Made by a program: the position numbers and the translations under genes. From the NCBI GenBank assembly GCA_963715025.1, contig CAVQQQ010000003.1, positions 248,001-312,000 on the forward strand: a DNA stretch of 64,000 nt, given 5' to 3'. The stretch is from DASSJT01 sp963715025. GTDB lineage: Bacteria; Actinomycetota; Actinomycetes; Actinomycetales; Dermatophilaceae. This document shows, piece after piece, positions 43,138-52,086 of the stretch (positions are counted from its first letter, which is position 1; the number at the start of each line of letters is the position of its first letter). A model generated the notes under the pieces. That model saw nothing but the letters and a program-made list of their open reading frames with translations. It searched no databases and was not told where the DNA came from.

Positions 43138-44132
43138 CCCTCGGGTGACGCCGCGCCGGGATCGAGCCGGACCCGTGAGGTCAGAAAGCCCCAGCCCCAC
43201 GACAGGTGCATCGTGGGCAGCACCAGGGGGAGCCACAGCCGGTCGAGTGGCCGGAGCCGGCGATCGCGCAGCGCCAGCCCGCCCAGCGTGGTGAGCACGA
43301 GGTATGCCGCTGGGACGGCGAGCAGCCAGGGCTGCAGGATGCTTCCCAGCAGGCTCAGGACCAGGACGACCAGCACCGCCGGAGGAGCCAGGTAGCGCAG
43401 GTTGATCGTTCCCGCGTGCTGGCGCGACACGACTCGCCGCCACCTGCCGTAGTCGCAGTACTGCCTGGCCAGGGCACCCAGCGAGGCGCGGGGACGGTAG
43501 GCGACGCGCAGCTGCGGCGAGAACCACACCAGTCCCCCGGACTGCCGGATCCGGTGGTTGAGCTCCCAGTCCTGCGCCCGTACGAAGCGGCGGTCGTATC
43601 CGCCCATGCGGTCCAGCCACGCCCGGCGGAAGACGCCGAGGTAGACCGTGTCAGCCGGGCCCGACTCACCGCCGACGTGGAACCGAGACCCGCCCACGCC
43701 GAGCCGGGAGGTCATCGCCGCTGCAACCGCGCGCTCGAAGCCGGTCACCCCCTCTGCATCCATCAACCCGCCCACGTTGGCTGCCCCGGTCTCCTCGAGG
43801 AGCCGCACCGCGGTGGAGATGTAGTCGCGGTCGAGGATCCCGTGGCCATCGACCCGCACCACGACATCGGACGCGCTGGCGGCGATCGCGGCATTGAGGG
43901 CGTCAGGGGTCAGACCGCTCGGGTTGGCCACCGTAGCCACCCGGGGTTCGCGGGCAGCGAGGGCAGCGGCGATCTCGTCGGTGCGGTCGCGACTCGGCCC
44001 CAGGGCGAGCATGACCGAGGTGTCGCCGCAGTAGTCCTGGCCGAGAACGGCCTCGACGGCCTCCTCCAGGTGTCGCTCCTCATTGAGGACGGGAATGACG
44101 ACAGCCACGCTCGGCAGGGCGGTGTGGTCCAC
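43134..44132 (-). CDS. Family 2 glycosyltransferase with C-terminal membrane helices
   Basis: The 332-residue product has a GT2 domain (VAVVIPVLNEERHLEEAV; VVVRVDGHGILD, a DxD variant; FVRAQDWELNHRI, the ED/W acceptor motif) and three C-terminal hydrophobic segments. It resembles ExoA/SuccB-like GT2 enzymes of exopolysaccharide synthesis. The GTG start at 44130-44132 has a strong GAGGAG ribosome binding site. The gene diverges from the GT2/DUF2304 pair and its stop overlaps that of the broken DUF6541-like gene in a CTAG. Confidence 0.88.
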   Translation of the reverse strand: MDHTALPSVAVVIPVLNEERHLEEAVEAVLGQDYCGDTSVMLALGPSRDRTDEIAAALAAREPRVATVANPSGLTPDALNAAIAASASDVVVRVDGHGILDRDYISTAVRLLEETGAANVGGLMDAEGVTGFERAVAAAMTSRLGVGGSRFHVGGESGPADTVYLGVFRRAWLDRMGGYDRRFVRAQDWELNHRIRQSGGLVWFSPQLRVAYRPRASLGALARQYCDYGRWRRVVSRQHAGTINLRYLAPPAVLVVLVLSLLGSILQPWLLAVPAAYLVLTTLGGLALRDRRLRPLDRLWLPLVLPTMHLSWGWGFLTSRVRLDPGAASPEG

Positions 44133-44214
44133 GCAGGCTCCTCGGGATGGGAAACCCCGAGAGGATATCCGTGCCGCGCGAGAGTGCGTTTCACGGACTG
44201 CCCACTCGAGTGCG

Positions 44215-44220
44215 TACCCT
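44215..44220 (+). promoter_or_regulatory. -10 hexamer upstream of the GT2/DUF2304 pair
   Basis: TACCCT is followed by 7 bases and the ATG at 44228, again the spacing of a leaderless transcript. Confidence 0.5.
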
Positions 44221-44227
44221 GATCCCG

Positions 44228-44992
44228 ATGACTGAGACGACCGACGCGCCCGGCGGGACAGGCCCCACGCCGGCCGACACGCCAGCCGGCATGCAAGCCA
44301 CCGACATCGAGACCTCAGGGGTCTGGTTGGTGGTCCCGCTGTACAACGAGGAAGCCGTCATCGCAGACGTGATCCGCGAGACGCGCAAGACCTTCCCCAA
44401 CATCGTCTGCGTTGACGACGGGTCCAGCGACAACTCGGCGGCCCGGGCCGAGGCCGCCGGCGCGGTCGTGGTCCACCACCCGGTCAACCTGGGCCAGGGG
44501 GCAGCGCTCCAGACCGGGTTCGAGTACGCCTTGGGCGTCCCTGGCATGCAGTACGTGGTGACCTTCGACGCCGACGGGCAGCATCAGGTCGCCGACGTCC
44601 TCGAGATGCTGAACCGGATGCGCCAGGGCGACGTCAAGGTCGTCTTCGGGTCCCGCTTCCTCGACGACCGCACGCACGCGTCAGCGCTCAAGAAGCTGGT
44701 GCTCCGCCTCGCTGTCGCCTACACCAACCTGACCACCCGGACCCGGCTCACCGATGCCCACAACGGGCTCCGAGTGCTCGACCGCGAGGTCGTCAGCCGC
44801 ATCGACATCACGCAGAACCGCATGGCACACGCGTCGGAGCTGGTGGCCCAGATCGGCTCCATGCGCATCGACGGGGCCCGGGTGCCTTACGCGGAGGTCC
44901 CGGTGCACATCCTCTACACCGACTACTCCAAGTCCAAGGGTCAGTCGCTGTGGAACTCGGTGAACATCCTCGCCGACCTGTTCCTCCGTTGA
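44228..44992 (+). CDS. Family 2 glycosyltransferase (DPM1-like)
   Basis: The 254-residue product is a compact, mostly soluble GT2: VWLVVPLYNEEAVIADVI, CVDDGSSDNSAA, VVTFDADGQHQVADVLEML (DxD) and FGSRFLDDR. It fits polyprenyl-phosphate mannosyl/glucosyl transferases and is followed after 13 bases by a small DUF2304 membrane protein, a pairing seen in many genomes where DUF2304 is thought to help anchor the transferase. ATG 44228 is chosen over an upstream in-frame ATG (44147) because of the -10 hexamer and the homology start. Confidence 0.9.
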   Translation: MTETTDAPGGTGPTPADTPAGMQATDIETSGVWLVVPLYNEEAVIADVIRETRKTFPNIVCVDDGSSDNSAARAEAAGAVVVHHPVNLGQGAALQTGFEYALGVPGMQYVVTFDADGQHQVADVLEMLNRMRQGDVKVVFGSRFLDDRTHASALKKLVLRLAVAYTNLTTRTRLTDAHNGLRVLDREVVSRIDITQNRMAHASELVAQIGSMRIDGARVPYAEVPVHILYTDYSKSKGQSLWNSVNILADLFLR

Positions 44993-45005
44993 AGCAGGAG
45001 CACCT

Positions 45006-45368
45006 GTGAAACTCGTCCTGATCCAGATCCTGCTGATCGCCGCCGTCATCGCGGTCATGTTCCGGCTCATGCGCGGCCGCGGGGCGCGCACCCAGGCCCT
45101 GCGCAGAATCGGACTCCTCGCGTTCGCGGGTGTCGCGATCCTGTCGATCCTGTTCCCGACCACGTGGAATGCCCTGGCCCACATCGTCGGGGTCGGCCGC
45201 GGTACCGACATGGTCCTGTACGCACTGGTGGTGGCCTTCCTGAGCTTCACCATCACGACGTACCTGAGGTTCCGGGATTTCGAGGCGCGCTACACCAAGC
45301 TGGCCCGCCGGATCGCCCTCGACGAGGCGCCCCGCCCGCCGGAACAGGAGCCGGCCCGGCAGCCCTGA
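45006..45368 (+). CDS. DUF2304 family small membrane protein
   Basis: This 120-residue protein has three hydrophobic helices (about 3-20, 37-56 and 68-86), then LRFRDFEARYTKLARRIAL, the typical cytoplasmic end of DUF2304. The function is unknown; it almost always follows a GT2 gene, as here. GTG 45006 has GGAG in the preceding sequence (GAAGCAGGAGCACCT). Confidence 0.88.
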   Translation: MKLVLIQILLIAAVIAVMFRLMRGRGARTQALRRIGLLAFAGVAILSILFPTTWNALAHIVGVGRGTDMVLYALVVAFLSFTITTYLRFRDFEARYTKLARRIALDEAPRPPEQEPARQP

Positions 45369-45433
45369 GGCCGCCTACCTCTGAGGACAGGCCTTCACCC
45401 CTGAGGGCTGGCCGAGCAGCCCAGGTTGTCCGG

Positions 45434-47056
45434 TCACCCCGCCTGGCAGACCGCAGCGAGGTCGGTCTCGCTCGCCGCGGCAGTGACCGACGGAGCACCC
45501 GTGACCGACGGAGCACTGGTGACCGACGGAGCACTGGTGACGGAGGGAGCAGTGGTGACCGACGGGGCAGCCGTGACCGACGGGGCGGTCGACCCGGAAG
45601 GCGACCCTGTCGTGAGCCTCCCCGTCGCGGTGACCGAGGGAAGCGCCCCCGGACCGGTGGTCGCCGACGCCGTGGACAAAGGCTTCGGCTGCTCCTTCGA
45701 CTTCTCCGAGGCTCGAATCGTCGAGCGGACGGTGTCCTTCACGAAGCTGGGCCGGTAGTCCCACGGCTTCATCAGGGGCGGGACGAAGTTGACGCTTCGG
45801 ATCCGCTGCGAGCGTGCCTTGAGCGCGAGGTCGGCGAAAAAGCCGAGCTCCGACTGCGGAACGTCCGACTGCAGCAGCCCGGAGCTGGCCGAGGCGATGC
45901 TCCGGAATCGCAGCAGCACCGACTGGGGATTGAGCTGCTCGAGCATGGCGGTTGTGACGCAGCGCTGGCGGGCCATTCGCTCGTAGTTCGTCGAGCCCGC
46001 GCGGGAGCGGGCGTACCAGAGCGCGTGGTAGCCGTCGAGGTGCTGACGGCCTGGCTTGATCCAGCCGACGATCGGCGACGTGCCCCCGCCGATGGGAGTC
46101 CTGGTGCCGACGGTGATGTCGAGCCCGCCGAGAGCGTCGATCATCTTCCGGAAGCCCTTGAGGTCGACCATCACGTAGTAGTGGACGTCCAAACCGCTGA
46201 GGGCCTCGACTGCCTCCTCCGTGGCGAGCACCCCGGGATTCTTCACCTCGCGTGGGAACTGCGCCCTGTGGTCGTTCGCCCACGTGTACAGCCCGTTCAG
46301 AAGGCAGCTGTCTCCGCAGTTCCAGCCCTGGGGCATGAGGCGCTTCATCACCGACCCGCGGCGGAAGTTGATGTTCTCCGTGTCCCGAGAGAAGCCGAAG
46401 GTCACCGCGCGCCCGGTCTCCGCGTCGATGCTGACCAGCTGGATGCTGTCCGGTCGGGTGCCCACGCGGTCCTTCCCGGTGTCGGCGCCGAGCAGCAGGA
46501 TGTTGAAGCGGCCGTCGGTCGGGTCGACGGCGCGCGACCCCGCGAACACCGTGCTGAGTGCGGCTCGCCCCGCCGCCACGGTGCGCGACGCCCAGGCCAG
46601 ACCGCCGCAGGCCACGACCATCAGCACCACGGTGACCCCCGCGAGCAGCCGCCGTGTCTCCATGGACAGGCGACCAGGCCGAGCCAGCCGCCAGGCGTCG
46701 ACGAAGAGCACCGCCCACAGCACGGCATACGCCACGAGGGACCATTCGACGATAGCCAGGAACCATGACCGCCCGACCAGCCCCAGGGCCAGCGACCGGT
46801 TGAAGAGGAAGGCCAGCCCGCACAGGACAGCCGCAACCCACAGGGCCAGCCACACGCGAAGACCTACACGACCGAGCCTTCGGTCCCCAGCGGCCAGTTG
46901 TGCGCTGCCGGGAAGGACCAGGGTGAGGACCACCAGGGTGAAGGCCCGCCGGCGGCGCAGCCGCGGGTTCATTGCCGACACCTTCGGCATGGCGGCCGGT
47001 CGATCGGAGAACTCCACCCCGGACTCGAGCGGCGGTCCGTACCGGGGTGGGCTCAT
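45434..47056 (-). CDS. LytR-CpsA-Psr (LCP) family protein with four N-terminal helices
   Basis: The 540-residue protein has about four membrane helices in residues ~35-165, then an LCP catalytic domain: ILLLGADTGKDRVGTRPDS, SRDTENINF and HYYVMVDLKGFRKMIDALGG, ending with YARSRAGSTNYERMARQR. LCP enzymes transfer undecaprenyl-linked polymers (teichoic acid, arabinogalactan) to peptidoglycan. The C-terminal ~80 residues are low-complexity with repeats of Ala-Pro-Ser-Val-Thr. ATG 47054-47056 is preceded by GATAAT 7 bases upstream. It diverges from a second LCP gene, and so could attach the polymers made by the surrounding clusters. Confidence 0.9.
   Translation of the reverse strand: MSPPRYGPPLESGVEFSDRPAAMPKVSAMNPRLRRRRAFTLVVLTLVLPGSAQLAAGDRRLGRVGLRVWLALWVAAVLCGLAFLFNRSLALGLVGRSWFLAIVEWSLVAYAVLWAVLFVDAWRLARPGRLSMETRRLLAGVTVVLMVVACGGLAWASRTVAAGRAALSTVFAGSRAVDPTDGRFNILLLGADTGKDRVGTRPDSIQLVSIDAETGRAVTFGFSRDTENINFRRGSVMKRLMPQGWNCGDSCLLNGLYTWANDHRAQFPREVKNPGVLATEEAVEALSGLDVHYYVMVDLKGFRKMIDALGGLDITVGTRTPIGGGTSPIVGWIKPGRQHLDGYHALWYARSRAGSTNYERMARQRCVTTAMLEQLNPQSVLLRFRSIASASSGLLQSDVPQSELGFFADLALKARSQRIRSVNFVPPLMKPWDYRPSFVKDTVRSTIRASEKSKEQPKPLSTASATTGPGALPSVTATGRLTTGSPSGSTAPSVTAAPSVTTAPSVTSAPSVTSAPSVTGAPSVTAAASETDLAAVCQAG
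45483..45590. repeat. Six 18-base tandem repeats in the LCP gene
   Basis: Six copies of a unit close to GTGACCGACGGAGCACTG lie in frame and encode the Ala-Pro-Ser-Val-Thr repeats near the C-terminus. Units two and three are identical; the others differ at a few positions, mostly in the last bases. Confidence 0.88.
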
Positions 47057-47063
47057 AAGCCCA

Positions 47064-47069
47064 ATTATC
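47064..47069 (-). promoter_or_regulatory. -10 hexamer of the minus-strand LCP gene
   Basis: GATAAT on the minus strand is followed by 7 bases and the ATG of the LCP gene, in the 175-base divergent gap. Confidence 0.5.
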
Positions 47070-47231
47070 GGGACGCCTCGATCCGAATCCGTTGAGGTCG
47101 AGCCGAGCCCGAGTGTCGCACCACGCACTTCCCGGCAAACACACGGAAAGCGCCGCCTCGACCTCAGGGGAGGCGCCCGTGGCGAGCCGGCCGCGTTTGG
47201 CCGCAGTGGCGTCACCGTCGAAGATGTCTCC

Positions 47232-48458
47232 ATGCCACGACGCCAGCCGGGTCCCGAGGACGCTCGTCCGATCCCCCAGCCACCGCGCTTCGAGGCCGAT
47301 GGCGATGCCTACGTCGTCGACGTCCGTGGCCGTCGACCGGGCCAGACCCAGGCCACGTCCAGCGCCGCCCGAGAGCCGGTCGATTACGACGAGTACGGCG
47401 TCCCCCGGCCCAGCAGCGGCCGCGGCGGGGACGCTCCGGGCGGCCCGGAGAGTCAGCGCGTCGCGAGCCCACCCCGCCGCACCCGCCGCCGCTGGGGACG
47501 CGTCGTCCTCCTCCTCGTCGTCCTCTGGCTGGCCTTCTTGGTCATCACGCCCCTCCATGCCTGGAGCACGGTGACCAAGGTCGACACCGCGCCGCCCGGC
47601 GCCCGGCCGGCCGACTCGGGCGGCTACAACTACCTCCTGGTCGGGTCGGACAGCCGCGAGGGGCTGACCGCCGCGCAGCGGAAGGAATACGCCACCGGCA
47701 ACGCTGCCGGCCGGCGCACGGACTCGATCATCCTGGTCCATGTCCCCGCCAGCGGCGGCGAGCCCGCGCTGATCTCCATCCCCCGCGACAGCTACGTCCC
47801 GATTCCCGGGCACGGCAGCAACAAGATCAACGCCGCGTTCGCCTTCGGCGGCCCGAAGCTGCTCGTGCATACGGTCGAGCAGGTCACGGACCTGCGGATC
47901 GACGGCTATGTCGAGATCGGGTTCGCTGGCTTCGCCTCTGTCGTCGACAGCCTCGGCGGGGTCGACATCTGCGTGAAGTTCAACATGAACGACAAGAAGG
48001 CCGGCATCAACCTCAAGAAGGGCTGCCAGACCCTCGATGGCAAGAACGCCCTGGGCTACGTCCGGGCGCGCTACTCCGACCCCCGCGGCGACATCGGGCG
48101 GGCCGAGCGCCAGCGGCAGTTCCTCGCCGCCATCATGAAGAAGGCCGCGACCCCCTCCACGGTGCTGGTCCCCACCCGCTACTGGGGGTTCACGCATTCT
48201 GCCGCGCGCGGCTTGGTCGTCGGCGAGGACACCTCCATGCGCGACGCGAGCCGGGTGCTGCTGGCCCTCCGCGCCGTGTCCAACGACGCAGGCCTCAGCC
48301 TGGTGGTGCCCATCGCGAGCACCAGCTACCAGACCAGCGCTGGCACTGCGGTCAAGTGGGACACCGAGCGCGCCCGCTCGCTGTTCTCGCTGCTGCGCAG
48401 CGACCAGCCCCTGACCCAGCCCCCGCCCGGCACCGACGGCAAGCCCTCGGGCGGCTAA
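47232..48458 (+). CDS. LytR-CpsA-Psr (LCP) family protein
   Basis: The 408-residue protein has a ~85-residue basic and acidic cytoplasmic head, one membrane helix (about 89-107) and a standard LCP domain: YLLVGSDSREGL, RRTDSIILVHV, ISIPRDSYVPIPG with the catalytic arginine block, KINAAFAFGG and YVRARYSDPRGDIGRAERQ. It probably ligates a wall polymer to peptidoglycan. ATG 47232 is the first after an open frame in which the upstream part is antisense to the other LCP gene. A hairpin with an octamer pair follows. Confidence 0.92.
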   Translation: MPRRQPGPEDARPIPQPPRFEADGDAYVVDVRGRRPGQTQATSSAAREPVDYDEYGVPRPSSGRGGDAPGGPESQRVASPPRRTRRRWGRVVLLLVVLWLAFLVITPLHAWSTVTKVDTAPPGARPADSGGYNYLLVGSDSREGLTAAQRKEYATGNAAGRRTDSIILVHVPASGGEPALISIPRDSYVPIPGHGSNKINAAFAFGGPKLLVHTVEQVTDLRIDGYVEIGFAGFASVVDSLGGVDICVKFNMNDKKAGINLKKGCQTLDGKNALGYVRARYSDPRGDIGRAERQRQFLAAIMKKAATPSTVLVPTRYWGFTHSAARGLVVGEDTSMRDASRVLLALRAVSNDAGLSLVVPIASTSYQTSAGTAVKWDTERARSLFSLLRSDQPLTQPPPGTDGKPSGG

Positions 48459-48472
48459 CCGCCGACCACGAT

Positions 48473-48526
48473 GTATGCCGGCCCGGCCAGGCGACTCCCG
48501 ACGCCTCAACTGGCTGGCCGGCATAC
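48473..48526. terminator. Inverted octamer pair (GTATGCCG...CGGCATAC) after the LCP gene
   Basis: GTATGCCGGCC (48473-48483) pairs with GGCCGGCATAC (48516-48526), with more partial pairing (GGCCAG/CTGGCT) inside. It starts 15 bases after the LCP stop and lies before the convergent CWB2 gene end at 48557, so it could end transcription from both sides. Confidence 0.7.
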
Positions 48527-48556
48527 CCCTTGACCCGGGCCGCCCCGGCTCCGGTG

Positions 48557-50581
48557 TCAGCCGCCGCAGGCCTGGGTGGTGCGCGCCGTCCACAGGGCGA
48601 GCTGGCCAGTGTCGCTGCCGATCCGCTGTTGCGCCGCCACCGACCGGGCGGCCGCCATCAGACTGCTCGATCGGTAGCCGCAGGCATAGGGCACGAGGCG
48701 CATGTAGCCCATCGCGTCGTCGAAGAACCGCGTGCCAGGATCGGGGTGCACCCAGCCCAGTGGCATCACGGCATCGAGGGCCGCCTGGCCAGCGCTCGGG
48801 TCGAGCAGCAGCTGCGCGTCGATCATCGCGGCGTTGTGGTTCCAGTCTTGACGTTTCGTGGGTGACGCAGAGCTGTAGGGCCACCACCCCGCCCTCTGCA
48901 GGAGCGCATCGTGTGCGTAGAGCCGACGCGAGAGGTCGAGCTGACCCGCCCGGGTCACCCCCAAGTCACTGGCCGCTCGGAGGAACCACGCCGCGGCGGT
49001 GTTGCCGTTGTAGACGCAGTACTTGTCGTCGGTGGGCTGGGGCGTGTAGGCGAGGCAGTCGGGATCGCCTTCGACGCGCGGCCAGCCCATGAGCAGGCTC
49101 ACCAGCGAAGCCACCTCGGCCGGGCTCGTCGCACCGGAGGGGAGGCCGGCGATCAGGACCAGGCCGACATGGTCACTCACCGTGGAGATATAGCTCGTGG
49201 TCGCTGGGTTGACCGAGCCGTCCTGGAAGGTGTCCCAGGGCTTCTCGAGACCGTAACCACCGTCGGGCTTGCGCACGCTGCGCATTCGGGCCAGCTGCGC
49301 CCCTACCTCGGGATCAGCCCAGCCGTAGAGGAGGGCCAGCGTGTAGGCCTGGTACGCGGCGTCGTAAGCGACATAGGTGTCGTCACCCAGGGCCTGCTGG
49401 CGGGCGATCAGGTCGAGGGTCAGCTGCAGCCACGACGTGAGTCCCCGCAGCCTGCCTGACTCGGCAGCCACCGCGGAAGCGCCCCCGCGGCGCGACGAGG
49501 TCAGGAGGACCGGGGCGTGCTGCTGGGCGGCGGCCGGGCCACCGACCAGGGCGTCGGGGAAGGACAATCCGGTCGCCACGAAGGCGCCGCGAGGCGTCCA
49601 GAGGGAGGCAAGCACCCTCGCGAGTGCGGCGGACGTGGCGAACCGGTCCGGCCCGGCGGCCCGCTGCGCGGTGAGCCCGGTGGCCGACTCGGCGCTGCTC
49701 TCGACGCTGGCGGAGACGGCGCTGGTGTCACCCGCGATCAGCAGGCGGCTCGGGGCCAGGCGGCGCAGCGCGTCGCTGCCCTCCGACGAGAGGCTGGTCG
49801 GCCGGGTGAGGAGGACCGGCCCGTTCAGGGCGGCAGCCACCGGTGCTGCGGAGACACCGTCGGGGAAGTTCGCCCCGGTGGTGAGGACAGCGCCGCCGCT
49901 CCGGGCCGGGAACAGCGCGACAACGCGCGCTGATGTCTGGTACCGGTCGGCGCCCTGGATCCGACGCAGGGTCGCGCCTCCGGCCGCCGACTGCGCCGCC
50001 GCGGCGACCGCAGATGACACGGCGCCCGTGCCGCCGAGGATGGTGATCCGGCTTGGGTGAAGCCGACCCAGCTCCTGACCCACGACCGTGGGCAGGGACG
50101 TCGGCGACGTGATCAGCAGCGGGCCGCCCAGACGCGCCGCAAGCGGCGCTCCGGAGAGCGCGTCAGGGAAGGCTGCTCCTGAGGCCAGCACGACCTCGGC
50201 CACAGGGTTCGGGGCTATCGCCTTGGAGACAGCCACCGCTGTGGCGTAGCGGTCAGGCCCGGCCAGCCGCGTCGACGAACCGCCGACCCGGGCAAGTCGC
50301 GTTTCCTGGAATGACGAGACCACGTCGGTGCCCCCGAGAACCGTGACGGGAAGTACCGGCGCGCTCACCGCCCCGAGGAGTCCCGTGCCATCGCCGGCCG
50401 CCGCCGAGCCCAGGCCCGCAGCTGCTCCTGGAGGAACCCGCGAACTCGCCACACCGGCTCTCGCGGTGCCGTCTGCCAGCGCCGGGCCCGCCAAGGCGGC
50501 CACGGCCGCAGACACCCCAAGGAGTGCGATCGCCTGCCGAATCCCCCGCGTTGAACGGCGCAGCCCCCCCACAGCCCTCAT
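48557..50581 (-). CDS. Secreted CWB2 protein fused to an alpha-helical, toroid-like domain
   Basis: The 674-residue product has a signal peptide (MRAVGGLRRSTRG, hydrophobic run, cleavage near ALAD at ~37) and three CWB2 modules starting near residues 104 (RLAGPDRYATAV), 202 (RIQGADRYQTSA) and 305 (RAAGPDRFATSA). Residues ~400-674 are helical with motifs such as QPTDDKYCVYNGNTAAAWF and TKRQDWNHNAAMIDAQLL, reminiscent of terpenoid-cyclase-like or glycosidase-like alpha toroids; I could not identify the family. The wall-binding modules here precede the catalytic-looking domain. An upstream in-frame ATG (50602) is possible, but the chosen one gives a cleaner signal peptide. Confidence 0.82.
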   Translation of the reverse strand: MRAVGGLRRSTRGIRQAIALLGVSAAVAALAGPALADGTARAGVASSRVPPGAAAGLGSAAAGDGTGLLGAVSAPVLPVTVLGGTDVVSSFQETRLARVGGSSTRLAGPDRYATAVAVSKAIAPNPVAEVVLASGAAFPDALSGAPLAARLGGPLLITSPTSLPTVVGQELGRLHPSRITILGGTGAVSSAVAAAAQSAAGGATLRRIQGADRYQTSARVVALFPARSGGAVLTTGANFPDGVSAAPVAAALNGPVLLTRPTSLSSEGSDALRRLAPSRLLIAGDTSAVSASVESSAESATGLTAQRAAGPDRFATSAALARVLASLWTPRGAFVATGLSFPDALVGGPAAAQQHAPVLLTSSRRGGASAVAAESGRLRGLTSWLQLTLDLIARQQALGDDTYVAYDAAYQAYTLALLYGWADPEVGAQLARMRSVRKPDGGYGLEKPWDTFQDGSVNPATTSYISTVSDHVGLVLIAGLPSGATSPAEVASLVSLLMGWPRVEGDPDCLAYTPQPTDDKYCVYNGNTAAAWFLRAASDLGVTRAGQLDLSRRLYAHDALLQRAGWWPYSSASPTKRQDWNHNAAMIDAQLLLDPSAGQAALDAVMPLGWVHPDPGTRFFDDAMGYMRLVPYACGYRSSSLMAAARSVAAQQRIGSDTGQLALWTARTTQACGG

Positions 50582-50665
50582 GCTATTCCCCTGACAGGGC
50601 AAGGCACTGCGGAACCACTGCCACCGCGGTCCGCCGCCTGCCGACCGGCATACGCCGTCTGCGCA

Positions 50666-51259
50666 TCACTCGTCGGCGAGGGGCCGTCCGAAGGTGACCA
50701 CCCCGAGGACCTCGGCCGGAAGGGTGCTGCGGTAGGCAGCGTCCGGCAAGGCGCCGAGCGCATCGTTCACCGTGGAGAAGGCGAGCCGGAGTGCGACGAA
50801 CACCGTGAGGCGGAAGATCTGCGCGTCGGTGAACCCGGCGTCGCGGAGGTCCCGGATGTCGTCCTCGGTCGTGCCGTTCGGGTCCTGGGCCACCTTCCGG
50901 GCCCAGCGCGCCATGGCGCGCTCGCGGTCGTCCAGCCGATCGTCGGCTCCGGACAGCACCGCTGCAGCGGTGGCGGCGTCGGCAGCCTTGGTGAGCTTGC
51001 CGCCCCACGCCAGCGAGCAGTACGAGTCGCGCCGCGCTGAGGCGGTCGCCGTGACCAGGATCCCGCGCTGGCGCATATCGAGCTGGTCGGCCTTGACGAT
51101 CCGGCCGAGGAGCTCGAACAGCCCGTCCTGGAGTTCGGGGTTATAGGCCCACAGGTGCGAGCTGTTCATGACATAGCCGAGATCGGCGCGGTCTTCCTCG
51201 TACAGTCGACGGGCCTCGGGCGTCTCGTCGGGAAGCGCCAGGAAGGTGGGGCTGTTCAT
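50666..51259 (-). CDS. Carboxymuconolactone decarboxylase / AhpD-like protein
   Basis: The 197-residue helical protein fits the CMD/AhpD-like superfamily, with the core QRGILVTATASARRDSYCSLAWG. In true AhpD peroxidases a CxxC pair and a nearby histidine do the redox chemistry; here C81 is present but the second cysteine position is A84 and the His position is Lys, so a peroxidase reaction through a disulfide is unlikely. The ATG at 51257-51259 overlaps the stop of the methyltransferase gene (ATGA). The three genes 53921-50666 form a coupled unit. Confidence 0.82.
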   Translation of the reverse strand: MNSPTFLALPDETPEARRLYEEDRADLGYVMNSSHLWAYNPELQDGLFELLGRIVKADQLDMRQRGILVTATASARRDSYCSLAWGGKLTKAADAATAAAVLSGADDRLDDRERAMARWARKVAQDPNGTTEDDIRDLRDAGFTDAQIFRLTVFVALRLAFSTVNDALGALPDAAYRSTLPAEVLGVVTFGRPLADE

Positions 51260-52086
51260 CGCTGCTCCTGCGAGGGTCTGGGCTTGTGGGCCAGGTAGCC
51301 CACCACATTGATCTGGGCGCGCAGTGGCAGGCCGTCGCGGACCACGTGCTGGGCCTGCGCGACGGCCGCTTCCAGGAAGGCTGGCTCGCCGACGTTCTGG
51401 ATCGCTTCGTACGCGGGACCGGTTGACGCGAGGGTCCGCGCGTAGGTCTCGGGGTCGGGGAACTCCCAGGCGAAGGCGACGTCGATCCGCTCGACATCCA
51501 CGAACCCGAACCGCCCCATAACCTCCTCGCCTGCCCCTGGGCGGCCCAGCGCGACCATGTTGGCCTGGTTCCGGACCTTCGCCGAGCTCGCGAGCCGGAA
51601 CGGCGCGAGCGCCCAGGCACCTGACGAGATCTTGATGTGCCCCCACACGGTCAGGCCGATTCGGCCTCCCGCGCGCAGGACGCGGTGGATCTCGCCGAGC
51701 GCGTGGGGGGTGGTGCCCCAGACACCGCGGAAGCTGGTCACGACGTCGAAGCTGTCGTCCGGCCACGGCAGCGCATTCATGTCGCCTACGCGGATGTCGG
51801 CGCCGGGGCTGCGATCGCGGGCCACCGCCACAAGGCGCGGCGAGGCGTCGATGCCGGCAGGGTGCGCGCCCAGGAGTGCGGCCAGCTCCAGGGCAAGCCC
51901 GGAGCCGCAGGCAACGTCGAGCAGCCGATCCCCCTCGCTGACCCCGAGCCGATGGTGGACGGTGACGTACTCGCGGCAGTTGGCCGGCTCGCTGAGCGTC
52001 GCGAACTCCACCGCTTTGCGGCCCCACCCCTCGTCGACGAGCGTCCAGGCCGTTCCGTCGTAGGCCGTTTCCTGGCTCTCGCTCAT
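51256..52086 (-). CDS. Class I SAM-dependent methyltransferase (UbiE/Methyltransf_11 type)
   Basis: The 276-residue product has SAM motif I RLLDVACGSGLALELAALLG, an acidic residue in GIDASPRLVAVAR, the VGDMNALPWPDDSFDVV motif and IHRVLRAGGRIGLTVWG. This is the classic small-molecule methyltransferase layout. It starts and ends in ATGA overlaps with the BTAD regulator upstream and the AhpD-like gene downstream. Its substrate is unknown; the company of a pathway-specific-type regulator suggests a dedicated small pathway or detoxification. Confidence 0.9.
   Translation of the reverse strand: MSESQETAYDGTAWTLVDEGWGRKAVEFATLSEPANCREYVTVHHRLGVSEGDRLLDVACGSGLALELAALLGAHPAGIDASPRLVAVARDRSPGADIRVGDMNALPWPDDSFDVVTSFRGVWGTTPHALGEIHRVLRAGGRIGLTVWGHIKISSGAWALAPFRLASSAKVRNQANMVALGRPGAGEEVMGRFGFVDVERIDVAFAWEFPDPETYARTLASTGPAYEAIQNVGEPAFLEAAVAQAQHVVRDGLPLRAQINVVGYLAHKPRPSQEQR

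Noticed and set aside
45483..45590. CRISPR-like repeat array
   Set aside because: The repeats are 18 bases, in frame and without spacers; they encode Ala-Pro-Ser-Val-Thr repeats.
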